Part shown: one piece after another, positions 44,870 to 53,002 of the stretch
Layout: each line of letters begins with the position of its first letter
Numbering within the stretch: position 1 is the stretch's first letter
Assembly (NCBI GenBank): GCA_964542425.1
Contig: CAZIUB010000033.1
Location: 1 to 64,000 of the forward strand
Length of the DNA: 64,000 bases
Direction: 5' to 3'
DNA from: Dongia_A sp964542425
Lineage (GTDB): Bacteria > Pseudomonadota > Alphaproteobacteria > Dongiales > Dongiaceae
Made by a program: the position numbers and the translations under genes
The notes under the pieces: model-generated
Database searches by the model: none
What the model was told of the DNA's origin: nothing
The model's input: the letters and a program-made list of their open reading frames with translations, nothing else

Positions 44870-46003
44870 TCAGATGTAGTACGCCTTCAAGGGCTCCAGG
44901 CCGTTGAAATTGACCGCCGAATAAGTGGTGGTGTAGGCGCCGGTGGAGAAGATGCGCACCCGATCCCCGATCTTGAGGCCCAAGGGCATTCGGTAGTCCG
45001 CCTTGTCATAGAGAATGTCGGCCGAATCGCAGGTCGGGCCCGCCAGCACCACCGGCCCTAGCCGGCCCTTGATGGCGCGCGACGGGCGGATGCGATAGCG
45101 GATGCCCTCGCCCTCGACCTCCGCCAGGCCACCGAAGCGCCCGATATCCAGATAGACCCAGCGCCGGCTCTCTGCGCGCGCCTTGGTCGAGATCAGGACC
45201 ACCTCGGCTTCGAGCACGCCGGCGTCGCCCACCATGAACCGTCCCGGCTCGATGATGAGGCGTGGCAGCCGATTGCCGAAATGGCGGGTGAGCGAATCCA
45301 TGATCGCCTGGCCGTAATCGGCGCAATCGGCGACGGGCGCATCGTAGCTGGCCGGAAACCCGCCGCCCAGATCCAGGAGATCGAGATCGATCCCGGCGGC
45401 ACCGACGGCCTCGAACACCCAGCGCGCCGCCGCGATCGCGCCATCCCATTGCCCGGAATCGGTCTGCTGCGAGCCCACATGGAAGGAAATCCCGGAAGGA
45501 ACCAGGCCCAATTCCTTGGCCCGGATCAGGAGGTCGGCGGCCATTTCCGGCTCGCAGCCGAATTTGCGATTGAGCGGCCATAAGGCACCCGTGCCTTCGG
45601 TCAGTATCCGGCAAAAGACCTGTGCGCCCGGTGCGGCAAGTGCCAGTTTCAGGAGTTCCGCCTCGCTGTCGAAGGCATAGAGCCGGATCCCGGCCTGGTA
45701 CGCCCAGGCGATGTCGGTTTGCTTCTTGATGGTGTTGCCGAATGAGATTCGCTCCGGTGGCACGCCCTGGGCCAAGACCTCGCGAATCTCGCCGACCGAC
45801 GCGGTGTCGAAGCTCGAATCCAGGCTAGCCAGGCGCGCCAGGATTTCGGGCGCCGGATTGGCCTTGACCGCGTAGAACACCTCTGCCAGCGGCAGATGGC
45901 GGCGAAGCTCGCCATAACGCGACGCGACCACGTCCAGATCGACCACCAGGCAGGGGGTCTCTGGGCGGGAATCCTCCAGGAATTGCACGGCCTTCTTGGT
46001 CAT
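44870..46003 (-). CDS. Ornithine/lysine decarboxylase, PLP fold type III
   Basis: A 377-aa alanine-racemase-fold decarboxylase. It has the PLP Lys K47 in FYAVKANP, GISFHVGSQQ, LDLGGGFPASY, IIEPGRFMVGDAGV and the catalytic Cys in GPTCDSADIL. Length and motifs fit bacterial and eukaryotic-type ornithine decarboxylase or lysine/ornithine decarboxylase. It produces putrescine (or cadaverine) for polyamine synthesis. An Lrp/AsnC regulator gene lies about 200 bases upstream on the same strand. Substrate preference cannot be decided from sequence. Confidence 0.92.
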   Translation of the reverse strand: MTKKAVQFLEDSRPETPCLVVDLDVVASRYGELRRHLPLAEVFYAVKANPAPEILARLASLDSSFDTASVGEIREVLAQGVPPERISFGNTIKKQTDIAWAYQAGIRLYAFDSEAELLKLALAAPGAQVFCRILTEGTGALWPLNRKFGCEPEMAADLLIRAKELGLVPSGISFHVGSQQTDSGQWDGAIAAARWVFEAVGAAGIDLDLLDLGGGFPASYDAPVADCADYGQAIMDSLTRHFGNRLPRLIIEPGRFMVGDAGVLEAEVVLISTKARAESRRWVYLDIGRFGGLAEVEGEGIRYRIRPSRAIKGRLGPVVLAGPTCDSADILYDKADYRMPLGLKIGDRVRIFSTGAYTTTYSAVNFNGLEPLKAYYI

Positions 46004-46205
46004 CTCGCGGGTGTCTCCTTACTTCCATCCGGTTTCTCGGCGCCAAAACGAGGCGCCTGGGCACCAGGATGAGACTAAGCCAGTGGATGTGGAAGATGTG
46101 ACCGAATTGCGCCCCCGATTTGGAATTCCCGGGGCCGCGAGGCCTTCTCTTGCGTCAGAAATTTCGCCGGCCGGATTTTGGGCCCCAAGAGCTTGGTCCA
46201 GCGCC

Positions 46206-46712
46206 TCAGTCCTTCGCCGGCTCGCTCGTCTCGATCAGCTCCTTCAGCGGATAGCCCGCGAAGCGCTTGGTCTCGGACATGATCACATTGGTGGTGACCG
46301 AGGCGATGTTGGGCTCCTCCTCGATCAGGCGGTGGTGCAACTCCACATAATCGCCGACGCTGCGGAAGACGAAATGGACGATATAGTCAAAATTGCCGGA
46401 AATCTGATAGCAGGCGATGGCCTGGGGCGTCTCGTCGACCAGGCGCTCGAAGGCGCCCTGTTGGGCCCGGCCGTGCTTGTGCAGGGTGACGAAGCTCAGG
46501 ATCTCCACGAAATCGACCAGCTTGGCGAGGTCGATGTCGGCGCGGTAACCGTGGATCGCGCGCTGGCGCTCCAGCGCCCGATGGCGCTGGTGGCAGGGAG
46601 AGGCCGAGAGCCCCACCTTGGCCGCCAGTTCCAGATTGCTCATCCGCGCGTTTCCCTGCAGCGCCGCCAGTATCTTGAGGTCGATCCGGTCGATGTTCCG
46701 CGCCTTGCGCAT
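46206..46712 (-). CDS. Lrp/AsnC-family transcriptional regulator
   Basis: A 168-aa regulator. The HTH is IDRIDLKILAALQGNARMSN and LELAAKVGLSASPCHQRHRAL; the C-terminal RAM domain (about residues 75-150) contains LVDFVEILSFVTL, YQISGNFDYIVHFV and VTTNVIMSETK. It probably senses an amino acid. The ATG at 46712 is preceded by GGGAGGCGAGG. Repeat copy F ends 14 bases before the start codon, so the natural promoter is either within or beyond the repeat. It lies upstream of the ornithine decarboxylase gene on the same strand and may control it. Confidence 0.92.
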   Translation of the reverse strand: MRKARNIDRIDLKILAALQGNARMSNLELAAKVGLSASPCHQRHRALERQRAIHGYRADIDLAKLVDFVEILSFVTLHKHGRAQQGAFERLVDETPQAIACYQISGNFDYIVHFVFRSVGDYVELHHRLIEEEPNIASVTTNVIMSETKRFAGYPLKELIETSEPAKD

Positions 46713-46726
46713 CCTCGCCTCCCCCA

Positions 46727-46872
46727 GTACCCGCCATCGTGACACTGACTGATTCGAGCCAATTGACCCGGCCCGTACCCGCCGGCGGGTACTATCAAAT
46801 GATAGCATGCGGCCCGACTTTCATCGAAACGCCGGAGCATTTCCCGCACGACCCAATTTCGAAAGTTGGCAC
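46727..46872 (+). repeat. Two-hairpin dispersed repeat, copy F
   Basis: Full-length copy (146 bp). The left arm is GTACCCGCC and the right arm of that hairpin is CCGCCGGCGGGTAC. The right hairpin is CCCGACTTTCATCG with CGAAAGTTGGCAC. It fills the divergent space between the Lrp gene and apt. Confidence 0.88.
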
Positions 46873-47012
46873 TGCTCCGCGCGCTACCGCATAGGAAGAA
46901 CAGCGCCCATGTCAATGACCAATGGAAGTGGCGAGGGCGATATTCCGGGTTGATTCGAGGCCCCGATATCGACAATGCTCCGGCGCCGTTTTTTACCCAA
47001 AGGGCACAAGAC

Positions 47013-47528
47013 ATGGACCTGAAGGCGTACATCCGCCATGTGCCGGATTTCCCAAAATCGGGAATCCTGTTCTACGATATTTCCACGCTGCTGGCCCACG
47101 GGCCCGCCTGGAAGGAAACGGTCAACCGCCTGGTCACCGCGGTGACGCCGCTCGAGCCCGATATCCTGGTCGGGATCGAATCGCGGGGATTTCTGGTCGC
47201 AGCACCGCTCGCTTATCTCATGGGGTGCGGATTCGTGATGGTGCGCAAGCGCGGCAAGCTGCCGGGCGATGTCATCCTGCACCATTACGATCTGGAATAC
47301 GGCACCGACACGGTCGAGGTACAGCAGGACGCGATCAGGCCAGGCCAGCGCGTGGTGGTGCTGGACGATCTGCTGGCAACCGGGGGCACCATGGCGGCGG
47401 CGACCGCGCTCCTACGCAAGGTCGGCGCCAATGTCGTGGGCTCGGCCTGCATCATCGAATTGTCGTTCCTCGCGGGGAGGGCGCGGCTGGATGTGCCGGT
47501 CTTCTCGATCATGTCTTACGAAGCATAG
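47013..47528 (+). CDS. apt: Adenine phosphoribosyltransferase
   Basis: A 171-aa purine salvage enzyme of normal length. It begins MDLKAYIRHVPDFPKSGILF, then YDISTLL, IESRGFLVAAPLAY, VRKRGKLPG and the PRPP-binding loop VVVLDDLLATGGTMAAA. It converts adenine and PRPP to AMP. The ATG at 47013 is chosen by homology to the standard N-terminus; AAGGG lies about 11 bases upstream. The metallo-hydrolase gene follows after 29 bases on the same strand. Confidence 0.96.
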   Translation: MDLKAYIRHVPDFPKSGILFYDISTLLAHGPAWKETVNRLVTAVTPLEPDILVGIESRGFLVAAPLAYLMGCGFVMVRKRGKLPGDVILHHYDLEYGTDTVEVQQDAIRPGQRVVVLDDLLATGGTMAAATALLRKVGANVVGSACIIELSFLAGRARLDVPVFSIMSYEA

Positions 47529-47557
47529 GAAACCGGCTTGGCAAACGGAGTAAATCC

Positions 47558-48337
47558 TTGGCTCTCAAGATAGCGGAGCGCTGGTTCGAACGCCGCCGCA
47601 TTGACGACGACATCACCCTTCTTTGGGAACCCCACGTGATCCCGCTGATGAGGTGCAACATCTGGCACGTTCGAGGCCGCGACCGTGACCTGTTTGTCGA
47701 TACCGGCATGGGAGTCGCGAGCCTTCGCCAAGCCGCCCGCGATCTCTTGGAGAAGCCGGTGACGGCGGTCGCCACGCACTCCCACGCCGACCATACCGGC
47801 GGCCATCACGAGTTCGACGACTGCCTGGTCCATCGCGCCGAACGCGACATACTGGAGGACCCACATCGCCAAGACACGCTGGATTCGAGGGATTTTGGCG
47901 CGGATGGTGTTCGCTACCTGGTCCGAGCCGGTTATGAGATGCCCGATGACGGCGCGATGATCACGGCGCTGCCGGCGCCCGATTACGACCCGGCCCGCTT
48001 TCGCCTGTTGCCCGCCAAGGCAACACGCGTGGTCGATGACGGCGACATCCTCGACATCGGCGAGCGGCAATTCGAGATCCTGCATCTGCCGGGCCACTCG
48101 CCTGGCTCAATCGGCCTGTGGGAAGCGGCGAGCGGTATCCTCTTCTCGGGCGATTGCCTCTATGACGGCCCGCTGCTGGACGGCTTGCAGGAATCGAATC
48201 TGGCGGATTACGCGGCCTCGATGCGGCGGCTGCGCGCGCTTCCCGTTCGCGTCGTTCACTCCGGCCACGACCCCAGCTTCGGACGGGAGCGAATGATCGA
48301 ACTGATCGATGCCTATCTCGCGAAGCAGCGGCACTAG
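47558..48337 (+). CDS. MBL-fold metallo-hydrolase
   Basis: A 259-aa metallo-beta-lactamase-fold protein. The dinuclear zinc motif is VATHSHADHTGGH (H74, H76, D78, H79), followed by HLPGHSPGS, ILFSGDCLYDGP and the C-terminal VVHSGHDPSFG. The substrate is unknown; lactonase-, glyoxalase II- or phosphodiesterase-like roles are possible. A TTG start at 47558 is preferred because GGAG ends 7 bases before it and it begins at the conserved region; no ATG is suitably placed. It is probably cotranscribed with apt. Confidence 0.85.
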   Translation: MALKIAERWFERRRIDDDITLLWEPHVIPLMRCNIWHVRGRDRDLFVDTGMGVASLRQAARDLLEKPVTAVATHSHADHTGGHHEFDDCLVHRAERDILEDPHRQDTLDSRDFGADGVRYLVRAGYEMPDDGAMITALPAPDYDPARFRLLPAKATRVVDDGDILDIGERQFEILHLPGHSPGSIGLWEAASGILFSGDCLYDGPLLDGLQESNLADYAASMRRLRALPVRVVHSGHDPSFGRERMIELIDAYLAKQRH

Positions 48338-48361
48338 GCCGAGAACTTCGAACAATCGCCC

Positions 48362-48607
48362 TCACGACTTCCAGAATGGCATGGCACTTTCCCGGCGCGC
48401 CTCGACGCGCGTCACACCAATATCCCGCAGCAATCGCTCATCGAGCTCGACCAAATCTCGGCGGCTATGATGGCGCTCCAGCCATGAATCCAGAACGTCG
48501 GCGATCCGGGTCAGGATCGGCCGCCCGAACCGTGTCCGCGTCGCCAGCGAACGCATACCGTCGCGGCCATTGGCGGTGGTGACAAGGGTTCTCGAGTTCG
48601 TTAACAT
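48362..48607 (-). CDS. DUF1127 (YjiS-like) small protein
   Basis: An 81-aa protein whose C-terminal half is the Arg-rich DUF1127 motif: WLERHHSRRDLVELDERLLR, DIGVTRVEARRES, PFW. Such proteins are abundant in alphaproteobacteria and have been linked to phosphate, RNA and stress regulation. It is divergent from the LysR gene and converges with the metallo-hydrolase gene (24 bases). The N-terminal 30 residues are variable, and a start at M18 is possible. Confidence 0.88.
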   Translation of the reverse strand: MLTNSRTLVTTANGRDGMRSLATRTRFGRPILTRIADVLDSWLERHHSRRDLVELDERLLRDIGVTRVEARRESAMPFWKS

Positions 48608-48740
48608 TTCTCATGCTCCTTAATGCGAGGGCAAACGCGCCTCCGGTTTGGATCGCGGAGAAATAAGCCGAATCCCGCCTTGCCGGCAAAGCATGGTTTC
48701 TTTACCATGCCCTAGTTTTTCTCATGAACTCGGGGCCTCG

Positions 48741-49658
48741 ATGCGACACCGTTTGCCACCCTTGAATGCGCTCAAGGCGTTCGAGGCGGCGGCGCGCCAT
48801 GAAAGCTTCACCAAGGCCGGGCGCGAACTGTTCGTGACACAGGGCGCGGTCAGCCACCAAGTGAAGGCGCTCGAGGTGGAGCTGGGAATCCGGCTGTTCC
48901 AACGCGAACGCCAGCGCCTGGTGATCACCGAGGCGGGTCGCGCCTATCTCGAAATCGTGCGCGATGCCTTCGATCGGCTCGCCATGGGCACCGAGAGCCT
49001 GTTGCAGCGCCAGACCAGCGGCGCGCTTGTGGTCAGCACATCGCCTAATTTCGCCGCCAAATGGCTCGTACACCGGCTGGGTCGCTTCGCCCAAGCCCAT
49101 CCGGGGATCGATCTCCATATCAGCGCGTCGCGCCAGCATGTCGATTTTGCCCGCGACGCGGTCGATCTGGGCATACGCCATGGTGATGGCACCTGGCCGG
49201 CCTTGAGCGTCACCAAACTTTGTTCCGAGCAAATGTTTCCGGTGTGCGGCCCGCGGCTCATGAAGGGGCGGCGCTCTTTGCGATCGCCGCACGATCTCAA
49301 GCACCAGACCCTGCTCCATCTCGATGACCGGCGCGACTGGACCAGATGGCTGGAAGCAGCCGGCGTGTCCGGCATTGATGCGACGCGCGGGCCGTTGTTC
49401 AGCGAACGCAGCATGGCCATCGACGCGGCCATCGACGGCCAGGGTGTCGCACTCGCCCGCACCGCGCTTGCGGCATGGGACTTGCTGAACGGGCGCCTGG
49501 CGCGGCCATTCGACCTCGCCTTGCCGGTGCCCTACGCCTATTGGATCGTATGCCCGAGGGCGAGCGCCGAGACGCCCAAGATCGCGAGCTTTCGCGCCTG
49601 GCTCCTGGCCGAGGCGGCGGAGGATGCGCGGAAACTGCGCGAGATCGGACTGTTCTAG
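48741..49658 (+). CDS. LysR-family transcriptional regulator (GcvA-like)
   Basis: A 305-aa regulator of the GcvA subgroup. The N-terminus MRHRLPPLNALKAFEAAARH leads into the wHTH (SFTKAGRELFVTQGAVSHQV, ALEVELGIRLFQRE). The effector domain starts near residue 90. GcvA-type regulators often control glycine cleavage, beta-lactamase or amino-acid genes; the target here is unknown. The TAG stop (49656-49658) is part of the terminal CTAG of a palindromic element, so the element set the end of the gene. Confidence 0.92.
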   Translation: MRHRLPPLNALKAFEAAARHESFTKAGRELFVTQGAVSHQVKALEVELGIRLFQRERQRLVITEAGRAYLEIVRDAFDRLAMGTESLLQRQTSGALVVSTSPNFAAKWLVHRLGRFAQAHPGIDLHISASRQHVDFARDAVDLGIRHGDGTWPALSVTKLCSEQMFPVCGPRLMKGRRSLRSPHDLKHQTLLHLDDRRDWTRWLEAAGVSGIDATRGPLFSERSMAIDAAIDGQGVALARTALAAWDLLNGRLARPFDLALPVPYAYWIVCPRASAETPKIASFRAWLLAEAAEDARKLREIGLF

Positions 49659-49721
49659 TGGTCCGATCCGGTGAGACAAGTACCCGGCAAGGGTTCGTGT
49701 CTCACGGGTGAATCGGCGCAC
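49655..49721 (+). repeat. CTAG palindromic element, type b, copy 2
   Basis: Starts CTAGTGGTCCGATCCGG and contains the stem GTGAGACAAGTACCC with GGGTTCGTGTCTCAC. It ends GGTGAATCGGCGCAC. It matches the minus-strand element at 23991-24058 and carries the LysR stop codon. Confidence 0.82.
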
Positions 49722-49842
49722 GAAATCAATCACGGTTGTGTGCGTCAAGTTCGGCAAATTGATGGCGTGCGGGTAAGCGGCGGGGCGGCGGAAATTCAGG
49801 CGCTGATAACGTCCCAGTGCCGATCATCCGATCGGCAAGAGA

Positions 49843-50268
49843 TCAGGCATCGCAGGGCGGTACCCAGGGAATTCGCCCCACCTCGATGCCTTCGTCGCGC
49901 AACTCGTCGTGCTGGCGATCGGTGGCCTCGCCATAGATGCCGCGCGTATCGGCCTCGCCGTGATGGATGCGGCGAGCCTCCTCGGCGAAACGTTCGCCCA
50001 CGTAATCGCAATTGGTCTCGACCTTCCGGCGCAACTCGCGCAATTGCCGGCGCAGGCCATCTTCCATCACCGCCATTGGCGCCGGCGCCTCGCTCGGCTT
50101 GTCGGCACCGGCAACGCGCGGGGCCATTGGTGCCTTGGCGACCTTGCGGTTGCCGCAGAACGGGCATTCCATCGAGCGGCGCGCCAATTGCCGCTCGCAG
50201 GTCTGGCCGTCCTTGAACCAGGCCTCGAATTCATGGCTCTTGGCGCAATGCAATTGATACCGGATCAT
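49843..50268 (-). CDS. DUF1178 family protein
   Basis: A 141-aa protein of the DUF1178 family. It starts MIRYQLHCAKSHEFEAWFKD, with a zinc-ribbon pair (C8 and, further on, ECPFCGNRKVAKAPMAPRV), then DYVGERFAEEARRIHHGEAD and GIYGEATD. Function is unknown; the Cys pattern suggests metal binding. The ATG at 50268 is chosen because it matches the family N-terminus. It is divergent from the small methyltransferase gene. Confidence 0.9.
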   Translation of the reverse strand: MIRYQLHCAKSHEFEAWFKDGQTCERQLARRSMECPFCGNRKVAKAPMAPRVAGADKPSEAPAPMAVMEDGLRRQLRELRRKVETNCDYVGERFAEEARRIHHGEADTRGIYGEATDRQHDELRDEGIEVGRIPWVPPCDA

Positions 50269-50398
50269 TTTCCGACCATTCCAGGGGCAGGCAGAATGCA
50301 GAATAAGGTGCCGAACCTTAACATCGTGACAAGATCGTAATACCATGGCCGCGTTGCAAGCCCTAAATCGACTTGACCTGTGCAACAGCGTGTGAGGA

Positions 50399-50956
50399 AT
50401 GGCAGATACCTTGCCGTCCGCCTGGATTCAGCGCTGGGCCAAGCTGATTGCCCCATCCGGCAAGGTGCTCGATCTCGCCGCCGGCACCGGCCGCCACGCC
50501 AATTGGCTGCAGGCCCCGGGCCATGAGGTGACCGCGATCGACCGCGACAAGGCGGCGCTGGCGCAGCTTTCGATAGGCGTCGAAGCCATCGAAGCCGATC
50601 TCGAGGACGGATCGCCCGGTCGTGTCCTTTGGCCCTTGGGCGCGCGGCAATTCGGCGGAATCGTGGTTGCCAATTACCTGCACCGGCCGCTCCTGCCCAG
50701 GCTTCACGCGGCACTTGGCGCCGATGGAATCCTAATCTACGAGACCTTCGGCCTGGGCAACGAACGCTTCGGCCGGCCGACCAATCCCGATTTCCTGCTG
50801 CGTCCGGGCGAATTGCTGGAATTCTGCCGCGATTTCGCGCTCGTCGCACTCGCCTACGAATGCGTCGAAATCCAGGAACCTCGACCCGCTATGGTGCAGC
50901 GCCTTGCGGCGCTCAAGCCTCGGCCCTTGGGCCTCAGCCCTTGGGCTGAGGCATGA
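50399..50956 (+). CDS. Class I SAM-dependent methyltransferase (TehB-like)
   Basis: A 185-aa small methyltransferase. The SAM motif is VLDLAAGTGRHANWL (about residues 23-37), the acidic motif is VTAIDRD, and the post-core part contains GGIVVANYLHRPLLPRL and LIYETFGLGNERFGRP. This is close to TehB/tellurite-resistance-type and thiol methyltransferases. The substrate is unknown. Its 3' end overlaps the peroxiredoxin gene on the opposite strand by 23 bases. Confidence 0.85.
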   Translation: MADTLPSAWIQRWAKLIAPSGKVLDLAAGTGRHANWLQAPGHEVTAIDRDKAALAQLSIGVEAIEADLEDGSPGRVLWPLGARQFGGIVVANYLHRPLLPRLHAALGADGILIYETFGLGNERFGRPTNPDFLLRPGELLEFCRDFALVALAYECVEIQEPRPAMVQRLAALKPRPLGLSPWAEA

Positions 50957-51596
50957 CCCGGAGATAGGGCTTTAGCGTCTTCCAGCCACCGGGGAACTTG
51001 GCCTTGGCCTGATCGTCGGAGACCGAGGGCGGAATGATGACATCCTGGCCGGGGCGCCAATTGACCGGGGTGGCGACCGTGTGCTTCGCGGTCAGCTGGC
51101 AGGAATCCAAGAGGCGCAGGACCTCGTCGAAATTGCGCCCCGTGCTCATCGGATAGGTGAGCATGGCCTTGACCTTCTTGTCCGGCCCGATGACGAAGAC
51201 CGAACGCACGGTGGCGTTGTCGGCCGGCGTTCTTCCCTGCGCGCTGTCGCCGGCATTTTCCGGCAGCATGTCGTAGGCCTTGGCCACCGCCAGATCCTTG
51301 TCGCCGATCAGCGGATAATTGACGGCGTGGCCCTGGGTTTCCTCGATGTCCTTGAGCCAGCGCTGATGGTCGCCGACCGGGTCCACGCTCAAGCCGATGA
51401 TCTTGCAATTGCGCTTGTCGAACTCCGGCTTGAGGCCGGCCATGTAGCCGAGCTCGGTGGTGCAGACCGGCGTGAAATCCTTGGGGTGCGAGAACAGGAT
51501 CGCCCAGGAACTCCCGATCCAATCGTGAAACTGGATCGTGCCCTCGGTCGTCTCGGCGGTGAAGTTCGGCGCTTCGGAATTGATTCTGAGTGACAT
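50934..51596 (-). CDS. 1-Cys peroxiredoxin (Prx6 type)
   Basis: A 220-aa peroxiredoxin of the Prx6/AhpC-TSA group. The peroxidatic Cys is C45 in HPKDFTPVCTTELG; WLKDIEETQG and the long C-terminal extension (WRPGQDVIIPPSVSDDQAKA) are typical for 1-Cys enzymes. It reduces hydrogen peroxide and alkyl peroxides. There is no adjacent reductase; glutaredoxin and a nitrilase are encoded 35-1300 bases upstream on the same strand. Its 3' end overlaps the methyltransferase gene tail to tail. Confidence 0.94.
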   Translation of the reverse strand: MSLRINSEAPNFTAETTEGTIQFHDWIGSSWAILFSHPKDFTPVCTTELGYMAGLKPEFDKRNCKIIGLSVDPVGDHQRWLKDIEETQGHAVNYPLIGDKDLAVAKAYDMLPENAGDSAQGRTPADNATVRSVFVIGPDKKVKAMLTYPMSTGRNFDEVLRLLDSCQLTAKHTVATPVNWRPGQDVIIPPSVSDDQAKAKFPGGWKTLKPYLRVMPQPKG

Positions 51597-51630
51597 GGTA
51601 GACCTCCCTTGTTCGTTAGGCCTATTTTGA

Positions 51631-52482
51631 TCATTCCCCGGCCGCGCGCAAGGGCGTGGTCGGCGCCGCGAAGCCCCGATCGTGACGAAGCGCCGGCACC
51701 ATGTTGCGCGCCTCGGCGACCTTGGCCGGATCGATCTCCGCGATCACGAAGCCCGGCGCCTCACCGCCATCGGCCAGCACCTCGCCCCAGGGCGCCACGA
51801 TCAGCGAGTGGCCATAGGTTCCCCGCCCCTCGGCATGGATGCCGCATTGGGCGGGCGCGAACAGGAAACAGCCGGTCTCGATCGCGCGGGCGCGCAACAG
51901 CACATGCCAATGCGCGCGACCGGTGGGAATCGTGAAGGCGGAAGGGACCGACAGGAACATGGCACCCGCCTGGGCCAGCGCCCGGTGCAAATAGGCGAAG
52001 CGCAAATCGTAGCAGATGGTGAGGCCAAGCACCCCCCAGGGCAGATCGGCCAGCACCGCCGCCTCGCCCGGACGCATTCCATTGGATTCGCGATAGACCT
52101 CGCCGTTCGGCAGATCGGCATCGAACATGTGGATCTTGTCGTAGCGCGCGGCGATGGCACCCATGGGATCGAACAGGAACGAGCGTTTGGCTAGGCGCGC
52201 CACTTCGACGCGAACCGGCATTGAACCGATGAGCAGCCAAACCCCAAGTTCCCGCGCCAGCGAGGAAAACCGCCCGACACCCGGGTGATCGGCCTCCGCG
52301 AAGGACTTCCGCAGCGCCTGGCGGCGGTCCGGCTCGATGATGCTGGTGTTCTCCGGGGTAAGGATGAATTGCGCGCCCTCCTTGGCGGCGGCGCGGATGA
52401 AGCCCTCGGCGAGGGAGAGATTGGGCGCTACATCGCGCCCAGAATTCATCTGAATGCAGGCGGCCTTGAAGAGGCGATTCAT
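51631..52482 (-). CDS. Carbon-nitrogen hydrolase (Nit-type, possible deaminated glutathione amidase)
   Basis: A 283-aa nitrilase-superfamily enzyme with catalytic E44 (LTPENTS), K116 (ARYDKIHMF) and C157 (LTICYDLRF). The IHMFDADLPNG and RFAYLHRALAQAGA segments match the Nit1/Nit2 group, which hydrolyses deaminated glutathione or omega-amido acids. The ATG at 52482 is chosen; the longer frame begins in repeat copy G, whose right arm ends 16 bases upstream. It lies downstream of grxC on the same strand, and the thiol-related context fits glutathione repair. Confidence 0.9.
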   Translation of the reverse strand: MNRLFKAACIQMNSGRDVAPNLSLAEGFIRAAAKEGAQFILTPENTSIIEPDRRQALRKSFAEADHPGVGRFSSLARELGVWLLIGSMPVRVEVARLAKRSFLFDPMGAIAARYDKIHMFDADLPNGEVYRESNGMRPGEAAVLADLPWGVLGLTICYDLRFAYLHRALAQAGAMFLSVPSAFTIPTGRAHWHVLLRARAIETGCFLFAPAQCGIHAEGRGTYGHSLIVAPWGEVLADGGEAPGFVIAEIDPAKVAEARNMVPALRHDRGFAAPTTPLRAAGE

Positions 52483-52498
52483 GAATGGGTACCCCCTA

Positions 52499-52640
52499 GT
52501 GCCAACTTTCGGAAAAGCGTGGTCCATAAAACGCTCCGACGCTTACACGAAAGTTGGCACATGTTACCCTACCATAGTACCCGCCGGCGTGGACCGGTGG
52601 TGTCCAATTGGTTCGATCAATCATCCGCGACGGCGGGTAC
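52499..52640 (-). repeat. Two-hairpin dispersed repeat, copy G
   Basis: Full-length minus-strand copy (142 bp), from GTACCCGCCGTCGC (52640) to CGAAAGTTGGCAC (52499). The right hairpin is perfect (GTGCCAACTTTCG with CGAAAGTTGGCAC). It lies between grxC and the nitrilase gene, and the last codons of grxC are inside it. Confidence 0.92.
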
Positions 52641-52889
52641 GAGAAGTGCTGCAAGCTTGCCCGAGCGATCGAGGTCGTAGAGCTCGTTGCAACCGCCCAC
52701 ATAAAGGTCGTCGATGAAGATCTGCGGGACCGACGAGCGACCACCGGCACGTCGCTGCATTTCGGCGCGGCGATTGCCGTCGCACATCACGTCGATCTCG
52801 GTGAATTCAGCGCCCCGCGCCTGGAGAAGTTTTTTGGCGTGGTGGCAGTAGCCGCACAGCATGGTCGTGTAGATTTCTATTTTTGCCAT
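52617..52889 (-). CDS. grxC: Glutaredoxin 3 (Grx-type)
   Basis: A 90-aa class I glutaredoxin: MAKIEIYTTMLCGYCHHAKK with the redox pair C12-G-Y-C15, then the cis-Pro SVPQIFI and the GSH-contacting VGGCNELYDLD. It reduces protein disulfides and glutathione mixed disulfides. CGYC replaces the commoner CPYC. The last residues VPAVADD and the TGA stop are encoded by repeat copy G, so the native C-terminus was probably lost and replaced. It lies 113 bases downstream of comF. Confidence 0.94.
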   Translation of the reverse strand: MAKIEIYTTMLCGYCHHAKKLLQARGAEFTEIDVMCDGNRRAEMQRRAGGRSSVPQIFIDDLYVGGCNELYDLDRSGKLAALLVPAVADD

Positions 52890-53002
52890 CTTTTCAAACG
52901 CTTAGCGTTTTACGCCCGCGGGTTCGCCATTCCATTTGTTAATCTTGGCTGCCTGGCCGCGATGTTCAAGGCCGATTTCCTTACTTGAAATGGGTTAATC
53001 AT

